Counted from the stretch's first letter, positions 10,262-19,897 are shown. The stretch: 64,000 nucleotides of DNA from Pseudomonas sp. SDI (GCF_003105155.1 NZ_QETK01000001.1:62001-126000); one strand, 5' to 3'. Notes: generated by a model not told the origin, from the sequence alone. Program-made: numbers and translations.

Positions 10262-11929
10262 TCAGTCTTCACGGTACCGACGCAGCTTCAGCTGCTTACC
10301 GGCAACGCGAGTGTCCTTGAGCTTGGTCAGCAGACGGTCCAGACCATCTTCCGGCAGCTCGACCAGGCTGAAGCTGTCGCGCACTTGAATGCGACCGATC
10401 GCTTCACGCGCCAGACCACCTTCGTTGAGGATCGCGCCCAGCAGGTTCTTCGCAGCGATACCGTCACGCGCGCCCAGCGCGGTACGGCAACGTGCGCGAC
10501 CTTCGCCCAGCGGCATCGGTGCACGGCGCTCACGCTCGCCACGCTCCGAACGCTCGCCACCGGCAGTACGCTCACGCGGGGCGGAAGACGGCACCAGCGG
10601 CTGCTCTTTCTCGACCGCTTCCAGGGTCAGCGCCTGACCGTTGGTCGCCTTGCGCAGCAGGGCTGCGGCCAGGGCACGCGGGCTGCAACCGATATCGGCC
10701 GTCAGGCGGTCGAGCAGATCGCCATGCGAGGCTTCGGCATCGGCAACCAGCGGCGCGAGGCTGTTGGTCAGTTTCTTGATACGCGCATCCAGCACGGCCT
10801 GGCCATTCGGCAGGCGAACTTCGGCAACTTTCTGACCGGTAACACGCTCGATCACCTGCAGCATGCGCCGCTCGCGCGGGGTAACCAGCAGCAGCGCACG
10901 GCCTTCGCGACCGGCACGGCCAGTACGGCCGATACGGTGAACGTAGGACTCAGGGTCGTACGGCATGTCGACGTTGAACACGTGAGTGATGCGCGGTACG
11001 TCCAGGCCACGGGCAGCGACGTCGGTAGCGACGACGATGTCCAGACGGCCATCTTTCAGCGAGTCGATGACGCGCTCACGCTGGTTCTGGGCAATATCGC
11101 CGTTCAGCGCAGCGGCTTTGTAGCCTTTGGCTTCAAGGGCGCTGGCCAGGTCCAGGGTGGCTTGCTTGGTACGCACGAAGGCGATCAGCGCGTCGAACTC
11201 TTCCACTTCCAGCAGACGCAGGACAGCGGATACCTTCTGGTCGGCGTGGACCATCAGGTGAGCCTGTTCGATGGCCGTTACCGTCTGGGTTTTGCTCTGG
11301 ATCTTGACGTGCTTAGGATCACGCAGGTGACGTTCGGCGATTGCCCGGATGGAAGCCGGCAGGGTCGCGGAGAACAGCACGGTCTGACGGGTTTCCGGCA
11401 TGGCCTTGAAGATCACTTCGAGGTCGTCCATGAAGCCCAGCTTGAGCATTTCGTCAGCTTCGTCGAGCACCAGGTGGTTGACGGTAGCCAGGACCTTCTC
11501 GTCGCGACGCAGGTGGTCGCACAGACGGCCAGGGGTTGCCACGACGATTTGCGCGCCGTTGCGGATTGCTTTCAACTGTGGGCCCATCGGGGCACCACCG
11601 TACACGGCTACCACGGTTACGCCCGGCATCTGCTTGGCGTAGGTTTCGAATGCGGTAGCGACTTGCAGCGCCAACTCACGGGTTGGCGCCAGGATCAGGG
11701 CTTGCGGCTCGCGCTTGCTCGGGTCGATACGGTTCAGGATTGGCAGAGCGAAGGCAGCGGTTTTACCGGTACCTGTCTGCGCCTGACCGATCATGTCGTG
11801 ACCAGCAAGAATAATCGGGATCGATTGCTGCTGAATGGCCGATGGCTCTTCGTAGCCAGTGGCCAGAACGGCGGCAACAATACTTGGATGAAGATCGAGA
11901 GCGGCGAAGCCGCCGGTTTCCTGGGTCAT
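10262..11929 (-). CDS. deaD: DEAD-box RNA helicase (DeaD/CsdA type)
   Basis: A 555-aa ATP-dependent RNA helicase. Motifs: Q motif near residues 25-35, Walker A AQTGTGKT (50-57), PTRELA, DEAD (about 153), SAT, a helicase C domain with VATDVAARGLDVP and HRIGRTGRAG. A basic Arg/Gly/Glu-rich linker (RTAGGERSERGERERR) and a C-terminal DbpA-type RNA-binding domain (about 480-555) follow, the arrangement of cold-shock helicases used in ribosome assembly and mRNA decay. The start is the ATG at 11929; a longer frame exists but lacks a good start. The start codon and its AGAGG site lie in a strong predicted hairpin (11927-11964), and the upstream leader is long. Confidence 0.93.
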   Translation of the reverse strand: MTQETGGFAALDLHPSIVAAVLATGYEEPSAIQQQSIPIILAGHDMIGQAQTGTGKTAAFALPILNRIDPSKREPQALILAPTRELALQVATAFETYAKQMPGVTVVAVYGGAPMGPQLKAIRNGAQIVVATPGRLCDHLRRDEKVLATVNHLVLDEADEMLKLGFMDDLEVIFKAMPETRQTVLFSATLPASIRAIAERHLRDPKHVKIQSKTQTVTAIEQAHLMVHADQKVSAVLRLLEVEEFDALIAFVRTKQATLDLASALEAKGYKAAALNGDIAQNQRERVIDSLKDGRLDIVVATDVAARGLDVPRITHVFNVDMPYDPESYVHRIGRTGRAGREGRALLLVTPRERRMLQVIERVTGQKVAEVRLPNGQAVLDARIKKLTNSLAPLVADAEASHGDLLDRLTADIGCSPRALAAALLRKATNGQALTLEAVEKEQPLVPSSAPRERTAGGERSERGERERRAPMPLGEGRARCRTALGARDGIAAKNLLGAILNEGGLAREAIGRIQVRDSFSLVELPEDGLDRLLTKLKDTRVAGKQLKLRRYRED

Positions 11930-11964
11930 GGGTCTGCCTCTAAGTGCATCCGCAAAGACCCATG
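11927..11964 (-). promoter_or_regulatory. Leader hairpin enclosing the deaD start codon, with a 7-codon upstream frame
   Basis: The 9-bp arms CATGGGTCT (11927-11935) and AGACCCATG (11956-11964) are perfect complements around a 20-nt loop. In the mRNA the 3' arm ends with the deaD AUG and the AGAGG ribosome site sits in the loop next to it. The 5' arm holds another AUG that opens MGLCGCT followed by a stop (11940-11963), ending 10 nt before deaD. GGAG lies only 1 nt before that AUG, so its use is doubtful. A translational switch is inferred. Confidence 0.5.
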
Positions 11965-12285
11965 CTCCAAAGCTGCGCATGCCTTGTAAGACCCGAGGGT
12001 CACCCTGGCAGCTTTGTCGGCGGGGATTTGCGAAAACGATTGAAGAAAAAAAGGAACGTCAAGGAGAGTCCGCGATGCGGACGCGCAGCCGAAGCTGGCT
12101 TCGGGGAATTGCACACCTTAAACGAGGTCTGGTAAAAGACCGGCGCGTACTATACCTGAATTACAGATTCGCGTGAGACTTTTTTATTGGAACACGACGC
12201 CTAAAGGCCTCGGAACGACAGGCTTTGTCGTTTATCGAAGCCTACTCAACAGGCGGCATCTGCGGCCGAAGCTGAAACGTTTTAT
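11965..12285 (-). promoter_or_regulatory. Long leader and promoter region of deaD
   Basis: This gene-free stretch lies between the spermidine-synthase-like gene and deaD. On the minus strand a -10-like TATAGT is at 12149-12154 with no good -35, which would give a 5' leader of roughly 200 nt. Long leaders are known for cold-shock helicase mRNAs. A 7-bp stem (AACGACA/TGTCGTT, about 12212-12233) may terminate the upstream gene. No small gene is convincing. Confidence 0.4.
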
Positions 12286-13041
12286 TCAGGACGCCGGTCG
12301 GATCACCTCGATCAAGCCCTGCAGCGAGTAGCCAAGCCGCGGTTCAAGGGCACTGGCGCGTGCCTTGAGGCCGTCCAGGTCGAGCGTTTGTTCGAGATCT
12401 GCCGGGACCATCAGGATGACATTACCTTCCTTGACCGGCAGTTCCCAGTAATGCCGATGGTAGAGCCCGCGCAGCAAAGCCGCGCCCAAGGGCTTGCCGT
12501 CGTCGCCGGCCCACTGGTTGATGATCAGCCAGCCGCCGGGGTTGAGGCGTTGCTGGCAGTTCTCGAGAAATTTCCAGGCCAGGTGGCCGACACCCGGACC
12601 GTGGTCGGTGTAGAGGTCGACGAAGATCAGGTCGGCCGGCTCGGCGCTGTCGAGCAGCTCCAGCGCGTCGCCGACACGAATGTACAACCGAGGGTCGTCG
12701 TCCAGCCCGAGGTACTCGATGGCCAGGCGCGGCACATCCGGGCGCAGCTCGATGGCCTCGACATCTTCCAGCGGCAGGAACTTCAGGCAGGCCTGGGTCA
12801 GCGTGCCAGCCCCCAGGCCGAGAAACAGCGCGCTCTCCGGCTCGGCGTGGGCCAGCGCACCGATCAGCATGGCGCGGGTATAGTCGTACTCCAGCCAGCT
12901 CGGGTCGGCGGTGAATACGCAGCTCTGCTCGATGGCCTCGCCGAACTCGAGAAAGCGGTAGTCATCGACCTCCAGCACACTGATGGTGCCGAACTCGTCG
13001 TGCACCTGCGCCAGCAGTCGCTCTACCCGTTCCACTGTCAT
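12286..13041 (-). CDS. Spermidine synthase-like (SAM-fold) protein
   Basis: A 251-aa Rossmann-fold protein of the spermidine synthase/methyltransferase superfamily. The segment ALFLGLGAGTLTQACLKFLP (about residues 70-89) is the nucleotide-binding loop; VEAIELRPDVPRLA follows with the acidic loop, and DLIFVDLYTD resembles the aminopropyltransferase active-site acidic strand. It lacks the N-terminal beta domain of SpeE, so true spermidine synthase activity is unlikely. The ATG at 13041 with GGAG 5-6 nt upstream is preferred over a 14-residue extension. It is divergent from the DAHP synthase gene. Confidence 0.8.
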   Translation of the reverse strand: MTVERVERLLAQVHDEFGTISVLEVDDYRFLEFGEAIEQSCVFTADPSWLEYDYTRAMLIGALAHAEPESALFLGLGAGTLTQACLKFLPLEDVEAIELRPDVPRLAIEYLGLDDDPRLYIRVGDALELLDSAEPADLIFVDLYTDHGPGVGHLAWKFLENCQQRLNPGGWLIINQWAGDDGKPLGAALLRGLYHRHYWELPVKEGNVILMVPADLEQTLDLDGLKARASALEPRLGYSLQGLIEVIRPAS

Positions 13042-13170
13042 GCTGTCTCCCGGCAACCCTGAGTGCCCGAACAAAACCGCCATTGTCCGTCAATACGCCC
13101 AGTGCAACAAGGCGCATGCCAGGTGTTAGCATGGCCGCACTGCCCTTTACCGATAATAACCGAGCCTGTG

Positions 13171-14517
13171 ATGAGCCAACCCTGGAGCCCCGATAGCTGG
13201 CGCGCCCTGCCGATCCAGCAGCAACCGATCTACCCCGACGCCGCGCACCTGCTCAAGGTCGAGCAGAGCCTGGCCAGTTACCCACCGCTGGTGTTCGCCG
13301 GTGAAGCGCGCGAACTGCGCCGGCAATTTGCCGAGGTCACTCAGGGGCGCGCCTTCCTCCTGCAAGGCGGCGACTGCGCAGAAAGCTTTGCCGAATTCTC
13401 CGCGGCGAAAATCCGCGACACCTTCAAGGTGCTGCTGCAGATGGCCATCGTCATGACCTTCGCCGCCGGCTGCCCGGTGGTCAAAGTCGGACGCATGGCC
13501 GGCCAGTTCGCCAAACCACGCTCGGCCAACGACGAGACCATCAACGGCATCACCCTGCCGGCCTACCGTGGCGACATCGTCAACGGCATCGGTTTCGACG
13601 AACGGAGCCGCGTGCCCGACCCGGAGCGCCTGCTGCAGGCCTATCACCAGGCCACGGCCACCCTCAACCTGCTGCGCGCCTTCGCCCAGGGCGGCTTTGC
13701 CGACCTGCATCAGGTGCACAAGTGGAACCTGGACTTCATCGCCAACTCGGCGCTGGCGGAAAAGTACAGCCAACTGGCCGACCGCATCGACGAAACCCTG
13801 GCATTCATGCGCGCCTGCGGCATGGACAGCTCGCCGCAACTGCGCGAAACCAGCTTCTTCACCGCCCATGAAGCGTTGCTGCTGAACTATGAAGAAGCCT
13901 TCGTGCGCCGCGACAGCCTGACCGGCGACTACTACGATTGCTCGGCACACATGCTCTGGATCGGCGACCGCACGCGTCAGCTGGACGGCGCCCATGTCGA
14001 GTTCCTGCGCGGGGTGAACAACCCGATCGGGGTGAAAGTCGGCCCGAGCATGAACACCGAAGACCTCATCCGCCTGATCGACATCCTCAACCCGAGCAAC
14101 GATCCGGGCCGCCTCAACCTAATCGTGCGCATGGGCGCCGACAAGGTTGGCGAACACCTGCCGGCACTGATCCGCAGCGTCGAGCGCGAAGGCCGCCAGG
14201 TGCTGTGGAGCTCCGACCCGATGCATGGCAACACCATCAAGGCCAGCAGCGGTTACAAGACCCGCGACTTTGCGCAGATCCTCAGCGAGGTAAAACAGTT
14301 CTTCCAGGTGCACCAGGCCGAAGGCAGCCATGCCGGCGGGATTCACATCGAGATGACCGGGCAGAACGTCACCGAATGTATCGGTGGCGCCCGGCCGATC
14401 ACCGAAGACGGCCTCTCCGATCGCTACCACACCCACTGCGACCCACGGATGAACGCCGATCAGTCGCTGGAGCTGGCGTTCCTGATCGCCGAAACGCTCA
14501 AGCAGGTGCGGCGCTAA
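13171..14517 (+). CDS. Class II (plant-like) DAHP synthase
   Basis: A 448-aa 3-deoxy-D-arabino-heptulosonate-7-phosphate synthase, the first step of the shikimate pathway, from phosphoenolpyruvate and erythrose 4-phosphate. Class II signatures: N-terminal [29 protein letters not shown] with the metal-binding Cys, [13 protein letters not shown], and the C-terminal [18 protein letters not shown] with the conserved His and Glu. The DPR(M)[10 protein letters not shown] tail is typical. The ATG at 13171 is chosen because the frame upstream is not family-like. In P. putida the orthologue is called aroF-I. It overlaps the convergent glycosylase gene by 20 bp. Confidence 0.93.
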   Translation: MSQPWSPDSWRALPIQQQPIYPDAAHLLKVEQSLASYPPLVFAGEARELRRQFAEVTQGRAFLLQGGDCAESFAEFSAAKIRDTFKVLLQMAIVMTFAAGCPVVKVGRMAGQFAKPRSANDETINGITLPAYRGDIVNGIGFDERSRVPDPERLLQAYHQATATLNLLRAFAQGGFADLHQVHKWNLDFIANSALAEKYSQLADRIDETLAFMRACGMDSSPQLRETSFFTAHEALLLNYEEAFVRRDSLTGDYYDCSAHMLWIGDRTRQLDGAHVEFLRGVNNPIGVKVGPSMNTEDLIRLIDILNPSNDPGRLNLIVRMGADKVGEHLPALIRSVEREGRQVLWSSDPMHGNTIKASSGYKTRDFAQILSEVKQFFQVHQAEGSHAGGIHIEMTGQNVTECIGGARPITEDGLSDRYHTHCDPRMNADQSLELAFLIAETLKQVRR

Positions 14518-15739
14518 GGTCCGCCAGGATCAACGCCTGACGCAAGCGTTCGCTGTCGGCGCGGGTGCAGTTCAGTTGCACCCGCGCCAGGCCCAGCCAG
14601 GCGGCCAAGTGATTCAGCTGGTGCGCCAGGGCCAGCATCCCCTCCTCATCCAAGCCCGGACTTTCTTCATGCAGCGCATGGATGGCGAGGCGCTGGTGGG
14701 CGCGCTCGGCGCGCAGGTCGAGCCGCGCGGCAATCCGCTCGTGGTACAGAAACGGCAACACATAGTAGCCATACACCCGCTTGTGCGCCGGGGTGTAGAT
14801 CTCCAGGCGATAGCGGAAGCCGAACAGCCGCTCGGTACGGCCGCGGTCCCAGACCAGCGAGTCAAACGGCGAGAGCAAGGCGCTGGCGGTCAGCTTGCGC
14901 GGGACTTTCGGCGCTTCCAGGCAGTAGGCCAGCTGCTTCCAGCCCTGCACGGCACAGCGCTGCAAGCGCCCGTCCTCGACTAACTCGTCGAGCCGCGCCC
15001 GGCTTTGCGCCGGGCTCAGGCGGAAGTAGTCGCGCAGATCCTGTTCCGTGGCCACCCCCAGCGCACCGGCCGCATGCAGCAGCAGGCCGCGCTGGGCCTC
15101 GGCTTCGGCGGGCATCGGCAGGTCGAGCAAAGCTCGCGGCAGCACCCGCTCGGGCAGATCGTAGAGGCGCTCGAAGCCGCGCCGCCCGGCGACGGTCACC
15201 AGGCCGGCGGCGAACAGCCATTCCAGCGCGTGTTTTTCTTCGCTCCAGTCCCACCAGGGCCCGGCGCGCTCCTGGCGGGTCGACAGGCTGCCGGCACCCA
15301 GGGCGCCCTGCTCGGTGACACTGGCCAGCACGCGGGCGATGGTTGCCTGTCGCTCACGCCCGAACTGCGCGAGCTGACGATAGACGCCGACGCCCTCGCG
15401 GGCCTGCTGCATGCGCCAGTGCAACAGCGGGTACAGCTCCAGCGGCAGCAACGACGCCTCATGCCCCCAGTATTCGAACAGCTTGCGTTGCCGGCCACGA
15501 CCCCAGGCGAGTTGGTCGAGCAAGGCCGGCGAGTAGTTGCCCAGGCGGGAGAACAACGGCAGGTAGTGCGAACGCACCAAGGCATTGACCGAGTCGATCT
15601 GCAGCACCCCCAAGCGTTGCAGCATACGGTGCAGGTGCCCGGCGCCCAGCTCGGCACGGCGTGGACGCGTGCCGAAACCTTGCGCGGCCAGGGCCAGCCG
15701 CCGGGCCTGGGCCAGGGATAAGGATGACGTAGGGGGCAT
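14498..15739 (-). CDS. YcaQ/AlkX-family winged-helix DNA glycosylase
   Basis: A 413-aa HTH_42-family protein. E. coli YcaQ (AlkX) unhooks DNA interstrand crosslinks and removes N-alkylated purines. The catalytic-type QxD motif is visible as LQIDSVN (about residue 48), followed by [12 protein letters not shown]. The C-terminal half has [14 protein letters not shown] and [26 protein letters not shown], both conserved in the family. The ATG at 15739 has AAGGAG 7 nt upstream. Activity is inferred from family. It ends inside the DAHP synthase gene (20-bp overlap) and is followed upstream by a DUF1127 gene in the same direction 57 bp away. Confidence 0.87.
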   Translation of the reverse strand: MPPTSSLSLAQARRLALAAQGFGTRPRRAELGAGHLHRMLQRLGVLQIDSVNALVRSHYLPLFSRLGNYSPALLDQLAWGRGRQRKLFEYWGHEASLLPLELYPLLHWRMQQAREGVGVYRQLAQFGRERQATIARVLASVTEQGALGAGSLSTRQERAGPWWDWSEEKHALEWLFAAGLVTVAGRRGFERLYDLPERVLPRALLDLPMPAEAEAQRGLLLHAAGALGVATEQDLRDYFRLSPAQSRARLDELVEDGRLQRCAVQGWKQLAYCLEAPKVPRKLTASALLSPFDSLVWDRGRTERLFGFRYRLEIYTPAHKRVYGYYVLPFLYHERIAARLDLRAERAHQRLAIHALHEESPGLDEEGMLALAHQLNHLAAWLGLARVQLNCTRADSERLRQALILADLSAAPA

Positions 15740-15796
15740 GCCCGACTCCTTGTGCGACAGCCCCTTACAGTAGCGGCGAGTACGGCGACGGCGCAC

Positions 15797-16015
15797 TCAT
15801 TTTTTCAGCGGGTCATCCCAGAACGGCCGTTCGACCTCTTGCAAGATATCGGCACGGCTCAGGCCGATGTCGTGCAGTGCCTCGTCGCTCATGCTCGCCA
15901 GCTCTTGCCGTTGGCGATACAGCAGGCGCCAGCGGGCGATCTGCTGGGCGAGAGTCCCGAACAGGTCGTGGCGTGTGGTTTTCAGGTGCAAGGTGGAGCT
16001 GCTATGGCCTTTCAT
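15797..16015 (-). CDS. DUF1127 small protein
   Basis: A 72-aa protein with the arginine-rich C-terminal DUF1127 motif: WRLLYRQRQELASMSDEAL followed by HDIGLSRADI. Small DUF1127 proteins in alphaproteobacteria bind RNA or affect phosphate and RNA metabolism; the Pseudomonas copies are uncharacterised. A strong ribosome site GGAGGG precedes the ATG at 16015. It is divergent from the LysR gene at 16112 (96-bp gap), so the regulator could act here, though this is only positional. Confidence 0.9.
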   Translation of the reverse strand: MKGHSSSTLHLKTTRHDLFGTLAQQIARWRLLYRQRQELASMSDEALHDIGLSRADILQEVERPFWDDPLKK

Positions 16016-16111
16016 CTTATTGCCCTCCGTTAGGATGGCTTCAGTGTCGGGCCGGGCTTAAGATCAATCCAACGAATGTTTCTTATGCTTGGCATCTAGG
16101 AGATTGATGCA

Positions 16112-16963
16112 ATGTCCCAGTACCAGAGTATCGACTCGGATGTGTTGCGCACCTTCGTCGCCATCGCCGAACAGGGCGGTTTCACCCGCGCCGGCGAAGT
16201 GGTCAAGCGCACCCAGTCGGCGGTAAGCATGCAGATGAAGCGTCTGGAAGAGGACATCATCCAGCGCCAGCTGTTCGAGCGCGACGGCCGCCAAGTGCGT
16301 CTGACCGCCGAGGGCCAGGTGCTGCTCGGGTATGCGCGACGTATCCTCAAGCTGCAGGGCGAGGTGTTCAATACCTTGCGCATGCCGCATATGGTCGGGA
16401 TGGTGAAGATCGGTACACCGGACGATTACGCCATGCGCTTCCTACCGGGAATTCTCTCGAGTTTCGCTCAGGCCTACCCGCTGATTCAGGTGGAAGTGCA
16501 TTGCGAGACATCGAAACAGCTGATGCTGCGCCAGGACCTCGACCTGACCATCGTCACCCGCGAGCCGGGCTATGAAGTGGGCCAGCTGCTGCGTCAGGAG
16601 CGGCTGGTGTGGGCGGCGGCGCAAGGCTTCTGCCCGCACGAGCAACGGCCGATGCCGCTGGCGATGTTCAACAGCGACTGCTTCTGCCGGTCGTGGGCGA
16701 CCAATGCGCTGGAGGCAATGGAGCATGAGTACCGGATTGCCTACACCAGCCCGAGCCTGGCAGCGATCTTTGCGATTGTGAGTGCCGGGCTGGCGGTGAC
16801 GGCACAGTTGCAGAGCCTGCTAACGGCGAACCTGCGGATTCTCGGCGAGGCCGAGGGGCTGCCGCTGTTACCCATGGCCAATGTGATGCTGCTGCGCAAC
16901 CTGCAGACGCAATCGCCGATTACCGATTGCCTGGCGGATTACATTGTGGAGGGGTTCAAGTAG
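16112..16963 (+). CDS. LysR-family transcriptional regulator
   Basis: A 283-aa LTTR. The N-terminal winged helix-turn-helix (about residues 8-66) contains LRTFVAIAEQGGFTRAGEVV and the recognition helix QSAVSMQMKRLEE. The effector domain follows from about 90 to 280. ATG at 16112 with AGGAG 11 nt upstream. It resembles the P. putida LTTR beside a DUF1127 gene; no effector or target is evident. It converges on the TauE/SafE gene with only 2 bp between stops. Confidence 0.93.
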   Translation: MSQYQSIDSDVLRTFVAIAEQGGFTRAGEVVKRTQSAVSMQMKRLEEDIIQRQLFERDGRQVRLTAEGQVLLGYARRILKLQGEVFNTLRMPHMVGMVKIGTPDDYAMRFLPGILSSFAQAYPLIQVEVHCETSKQLMLRQDLDLTIVTREPGYEVGQLLRQERLVWAAAQGFCPHEQRPMPLAMFNSDCFCRSWATNALEAMEHEYRIAYTSPSLAAIFAIVSAGLAVTAQLQSLLTANLRILGEAEGLPLLPMANVMLLRNLQTQSPITDCLADYIVEGFK

Positions 16964-16965
16964 CC

Positions 16966-17715
16966 TCAGGCCTTGAACGCCAACAACAGCGCACACACAA
17001 TCAGGAACGCACAAAACAACGAGCGCAGCACCTTCTCCGGCAGCGCATGCGCCAGCTTCACGCCCCAGCTGATGCTGAGCAGGCCACCCACCGCCAGCGC
17101 GATGCCCATGCCCCACTGCACATGCTGGTGCAAACCATAGGTCAGCAGGGTGACCGCAGTACTCGGCGCCGCCAGCGCCAGCGACAGGCCCTGCGCCACC
17201 ACTTGAGTAGTGCCGAACACACTGGTCAGCACCGGTGTTGCCACCACCGCCCCGCCCACCCCGAACAACCCACCGAGCACCCCGGCACCCGCGCCGAGCA
17301 CGCCCAGCCATGGCCAGGGCTGCCGCAGCTCGGTGGACGGCGGCGCGCTACGCATGAACATCCGCGCAACGTTCCACCCGGCCAGGGCTACCAGAAAGCC
17401 GACAAAGCCCAAGCGCATCGCCTGTGCATCCAGCCCCACCGCCCAGATCGAGCCCAGCCAGGCAAACACAAAGCCGGCCGCGGCCAGCGGCAAGGCGTGA
17501 CGCAACTCGATACGGTTGCGCTGGTGATAGCGCCACAGCGCCAGCAACACGTTCGGCACCACCATCACCAGCGCGGTGCCCTGGGCCACTTGCTGGTCCA
17601 GACCGAACAGCACGCCCAGCACCGGAATAGCGATCAGGCCACCGCCGATTCCGAACAGCCCGCCCAGGGTCCCCAGCGCAGCGCCCAACCCGATGTACAT
17701 CAACCACTCGATCAT
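16966..17715 (-). CDS. TauE/SafE-family membrane exporter
   Basis: A 249-aa polytopic membrane protein with two copies of the family repeat: GLFGIGGGLIAIPVL near residues 18-32 and GLFGVGGAVVATPVL near 146-160. About eight TM segments are predicted. Members export sulfite, sulfoacetate or related organosulfonates, but the substrate here is unknown. The ATG at 17715 (MIEWLMYIG) has AGAGG upstream and puts TM1 at the N-terminus; a 14-residue longer frame is less likely. Divergent from the LysR gene at 17825. Confidence 0.9.
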   Translation of the reverse strand: MIEWLMYIGLGAALGTLGGLFGIGGGLIAIPVLGVLFGLDQQVAQGTALVMVVPNVLLALWRYHQRNRIELRHALPLAAAGFVFAWLGSIWAVGLDAQAMRLGFVGFLVALAGWNVARMFMRSAPPSTELRQPWPWLGVLGAGAGVLGGLFGVGGAVVATPVLTSVFGTTQVVAQGLSLALAAPSTAVTLLTYGLHQHVQWGMGIALAVGGLLSISWGVKLAHALPEKVLRSLFCAFLIVCALLLAFKA

Positions 17716-17824
17716 GCCGGCCTCTCTATTAAGCAATCCGGGCATGCTACCGAGCACAGGCTAGCGGGGAAACGCACAGCAACGCACAATGGCTGTGCCA
17801 ACCTCGCATAAGCAGCCTCCTACC

Positions 17825-18787
17825 ATGAACCCCGATGCCCTCACCGGCCAACTGAGCCTGTTCCTCGATGTGCTGGAGACCGGCAGTTTTTCTGCCGCCG
17901 CCCGCCGCCATCCACTGACGCCCTCCGCCGTGGCCCGGCGCATCGACAGCCTGGAAGGCGCCGTCGGCAGCCAATTGTTCGTACGCAGCACACATGCCGT
18001 GCGGCCAACGCCGGCCGGCCTCGCCTTTGCCGAACGCGCCCGGCGTATCGTCGGCGAACTGCGCCTGGCGCGGGCCGAAGCAGTATCGCTGAGCAGCGCT
18101 CCGGAAGGCCTGATCCGTATGGACGCGCCCGCCGCGTTCGGCCGGCGCCATCTGGCCCCGGCCATCGCCGACTTTCTCGTGGCCTACCCCGGCCTCGACG
18201 TGCAACTGCGCCTGATCGACAGTTTCGTCGACATGCACGGCGCCAATCTCGGCCAGGTCGACCTGGTGCTGCGCGCCGGGCCGCTGGCCGATACTCGGCT
18301 GGTGGCCACCCCGCTGGCGAAGATGGTGCGCATTGCCTGCGCCAGCCCCGCCTACCTGAAGCAGCGCGGCGTTCCCCTCAGCCCGGCCGAGCTGCCGGAA
18401 CACGACGGCCTCGACTGGGACGGCCTGGCACCGCCGTTCGCCTGGCGCTTCGCCATGGATGGGCAACTGCGTCTGTTTCGCCCCTCACGCCTGCGCATGA
18501 GTGCCAATAACGCCGAAGCCCTGGTGTCCGGCGCGCTGGCCGGGCTGGGTATCGCTCACCTGCCCACCTGGCTGATCAGCGAGTACCTGCTGCGCGGCGA
18601 ACTGGTAGCGTTGTTCTGCGACAGCGGCCTGCCCGCGGCCGAGTCGTCGGGCATTTATGCCTTACGCCTGGAACATGAAACGAACTCTCGCAGCCGTTTG
18701 CTGCTCGAATTCCTCAAGAGCCGTTTCAGCCCGGTGCCACCGTGGGATCTGGCCCTGCAAAGCGAACTGCGCTGGCAATCGCCCTAA
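17825..18787 (+). CDS. LysR-family transcriptional regulator
   Basis: A 320-aa LTTR with the HTH at about residues 8-62 (LSLFLDVLETGSFSAAARR, then PSAVARRIDSLE) and a substrate-binding effector domain; the ending with LLEFLKSRF is typical of the CrgA-like subgroup. It starts at the ATG at 17825, 109 bp from the divergent TauE/SafE gene, which is a plausible target by position. It is followed 46 bp later by ohrR. Confidence 0.92.
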   Translation: MNPDALTGQLSLFLDVLETGSFSAAARRHPLTPSAVARRIDSLEGAVGSQLFVRSTHAVRPTPAGLAFAERARRIVGELRLARAEAVSLSSAPEGLIRMDAPAAFGRRHLAPAIADFLVAYPGLDVQLRLIDSFVDMHGANLGQVDLVLRAGPLADTRLVATPLAKMVRIACASPAYLKQRGVPLSPAELPEHDGLDWDGLAPPFAWRFAMDGQLRLFRPSRLRMSANNAEALVSGALAGLGIAHLPTWLISEYLLRGELVALFCDSGLPAAESSGIYALRLEHETNSRSRLLLEFLKSRFSPVPPWDLALQSELRWQSP

Positions 18788-18833
18788 TGACCTGCGTGCT
18801 AACATTTCACGGACCATCGACCCAAGGACCTGC

Positions 18834-19295
18834 ATGAACGCCGACTCCAACGCCACCGCCCCTTGCGAAGCACTGCTGCTCGACAACCAGGTCTGCTTTG
18901 CCCTGCACTCCACTTCGCTGCTGATGACCAAGGTATACAAACCCTTGTTGCAGGCGCTCGGCCTGACCTACCCGCAGTACCTGGCGATGTTGGTACTGTG
19001 GGAGCGCGACGGCCTGACCGTCGGCGAAATCAGCCAGCGCCTGCTCACCGACCCCGGCTCGCTGACCCCGCTGCTCAAGCGCCTGGAAGGCGAAGGCCTG
19101 CTCAAGCGCACCCGCAGCCGCGAGGACGAACGGGTGGTGATCGTCGAACTCAGCGACCGCGGGCGCGCCCTGCAAGCGCAGGCCCAACGCATTCCGCCGT
19201 GCATTCTGGGCGCCAGCGGTCAGTCGCTGGAGCGCTTGCAACAATTACAGGCGCAACTGCTCGAACTGCGCAACAACCTGCAAAAAAGCCTCTAG
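18834..19295 (+). CDS. ohrR: OhrR, MarR-family organic-hydroperoxide sensor
   Basis: A 153-aa repressor of ohr. The peroxide-sensing Cys21 lies in [20 protein letters not shown], and the [16 protein letters not shown] segment is diagnostic. The winged HTH has [10 protein letters not shown] and the wing [11 protein letters not shown]. Cys123 (RIPPCIL) matches the second cysteine used in two-Cys OhrR proteins such as that of Xanthomonas. The ATG at 18834 follows AAGGACC. ohr lies 165 bp downstream in the same direction behind a direct-repeat candidate operator. Confidence 0.95.
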   Translation: MNADSNATAPCEALLLDNQVCFALHSTSLLMTKVYKPLLQALGLTYPQYLAMLVLWERDGLTVGEISQRLLTDPGSLTPLLKRLEGEGLLKRTRSREDERVVIVELSDRGRALQAQAQRIPPCILGASGQSLERLQQLQAQLLELRNNLQKSL

Positions 19296-19373
19296 CGCCC
19301 TCTAGGTCGCGGCGCTTGCCTGCACGCGCAGGCCGCCCGCGATAACCGTTCGGGAGAATTCCGAAATTTTATC

Positions 19374-19398
19374 TTGCGCACTAACTATTTGCGCTCTA
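19374..19398 (+). promoter_or_regulatory. Direct-repeat candidate OhrR operator upstream of ohr
   Basis: TTGCGCACTA (19374-19383) and TTGCGCTCTA (19389-19398) are near-identical 10-mers repeated with a 15-bp period, in an AT-rich stretch 63 bp before the ohr start. The position fits the ohr promoter. The classical OhrR site is an inverted repeat (TACAATT-type); this direct repeat differs, so the assignment is an inference. Confidence 0.4.
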
Positions 19399-19460
19399 CA
19401 TTTAATCCCGTACCCAGCCAGCGCCACTGGCGCCCTAGTCCACACACGTACGAGGCTCCT

Positions 19461-19880
19461 ATGAAAACGCTCTATACCGCAGTCGTAACTTCCACCGGTG
19501 GCCGTGATGGCCGTGCGGTTTCCAGCGACAACGTTCTCGATGTGAAACTGGCCACGCCGAAAGAGCTCGGCGGTGCCGGCGGCGCTGCAACCAATCCGGA
19601 GCAGCTGTTCGCTGCCGGTTACTCGGCCTGCTTCATCGGTGCCCTGAAGTTCGTTGCCGGCCAGAGCAAACGCCAGTTGCCCGCCGAATCGCAGATCACC
19701 GCCGAAGTCGGCATCGGCCAGATCGAGGGCGGCTTTGGCCTGGATATCGACCTGCGCATCAGCCTGCCGGGCCTGGAGCAAGCCGACGCGCAAGCGCTGG
19801 TCGACGCCGCGCACCAGGTCTGCCCGTACTCCAACGCCACTCGCGGCAATGTCGATGTACGCCTGCACGTCAGCGTCTAA
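19461..19880 (+). CDS. ohr: Organic hydroperoxide resistance protein Ohr
   Basis: A 139-aa OsmC-fold thiol peroxidase that reduces fatty-acid and other organic hydroperoxides using lipoylated proteins. Catalytic Cys57 is in AAGYSACFIGAL and resolving Cys121 in QVCPYSNATRGN; the active-site Arg is in the GGRDGRAVS loop (residue 18). The start ATG at 19461 has GAGG upstream. It is controlled by the adjacent OhrR in related bacteria. Confidence 0.97.
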   Translation: MKTLYTAVVTSTGGRDGRAVSSDNVLDVKLATPKELGGAGGAATNPEQLFAAGYSACFIGALKFVAGQSKRQLPAESQITAEVGIGQIEGGFGLDIDLRISLPGLEQADAQALVDAAHQVCPYSNATRGNVDVRLHVSV

Positions 19881-19897
19881 GCGTAAATCGCGGACAT

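Noticed and set aside
10199..11989. Long plus-strand frame opposite the DEAD-box helicase
   Set aside because: The minus strand has all helicase motifs; the opposite frame has none and is an effect of GC-rich third positions.
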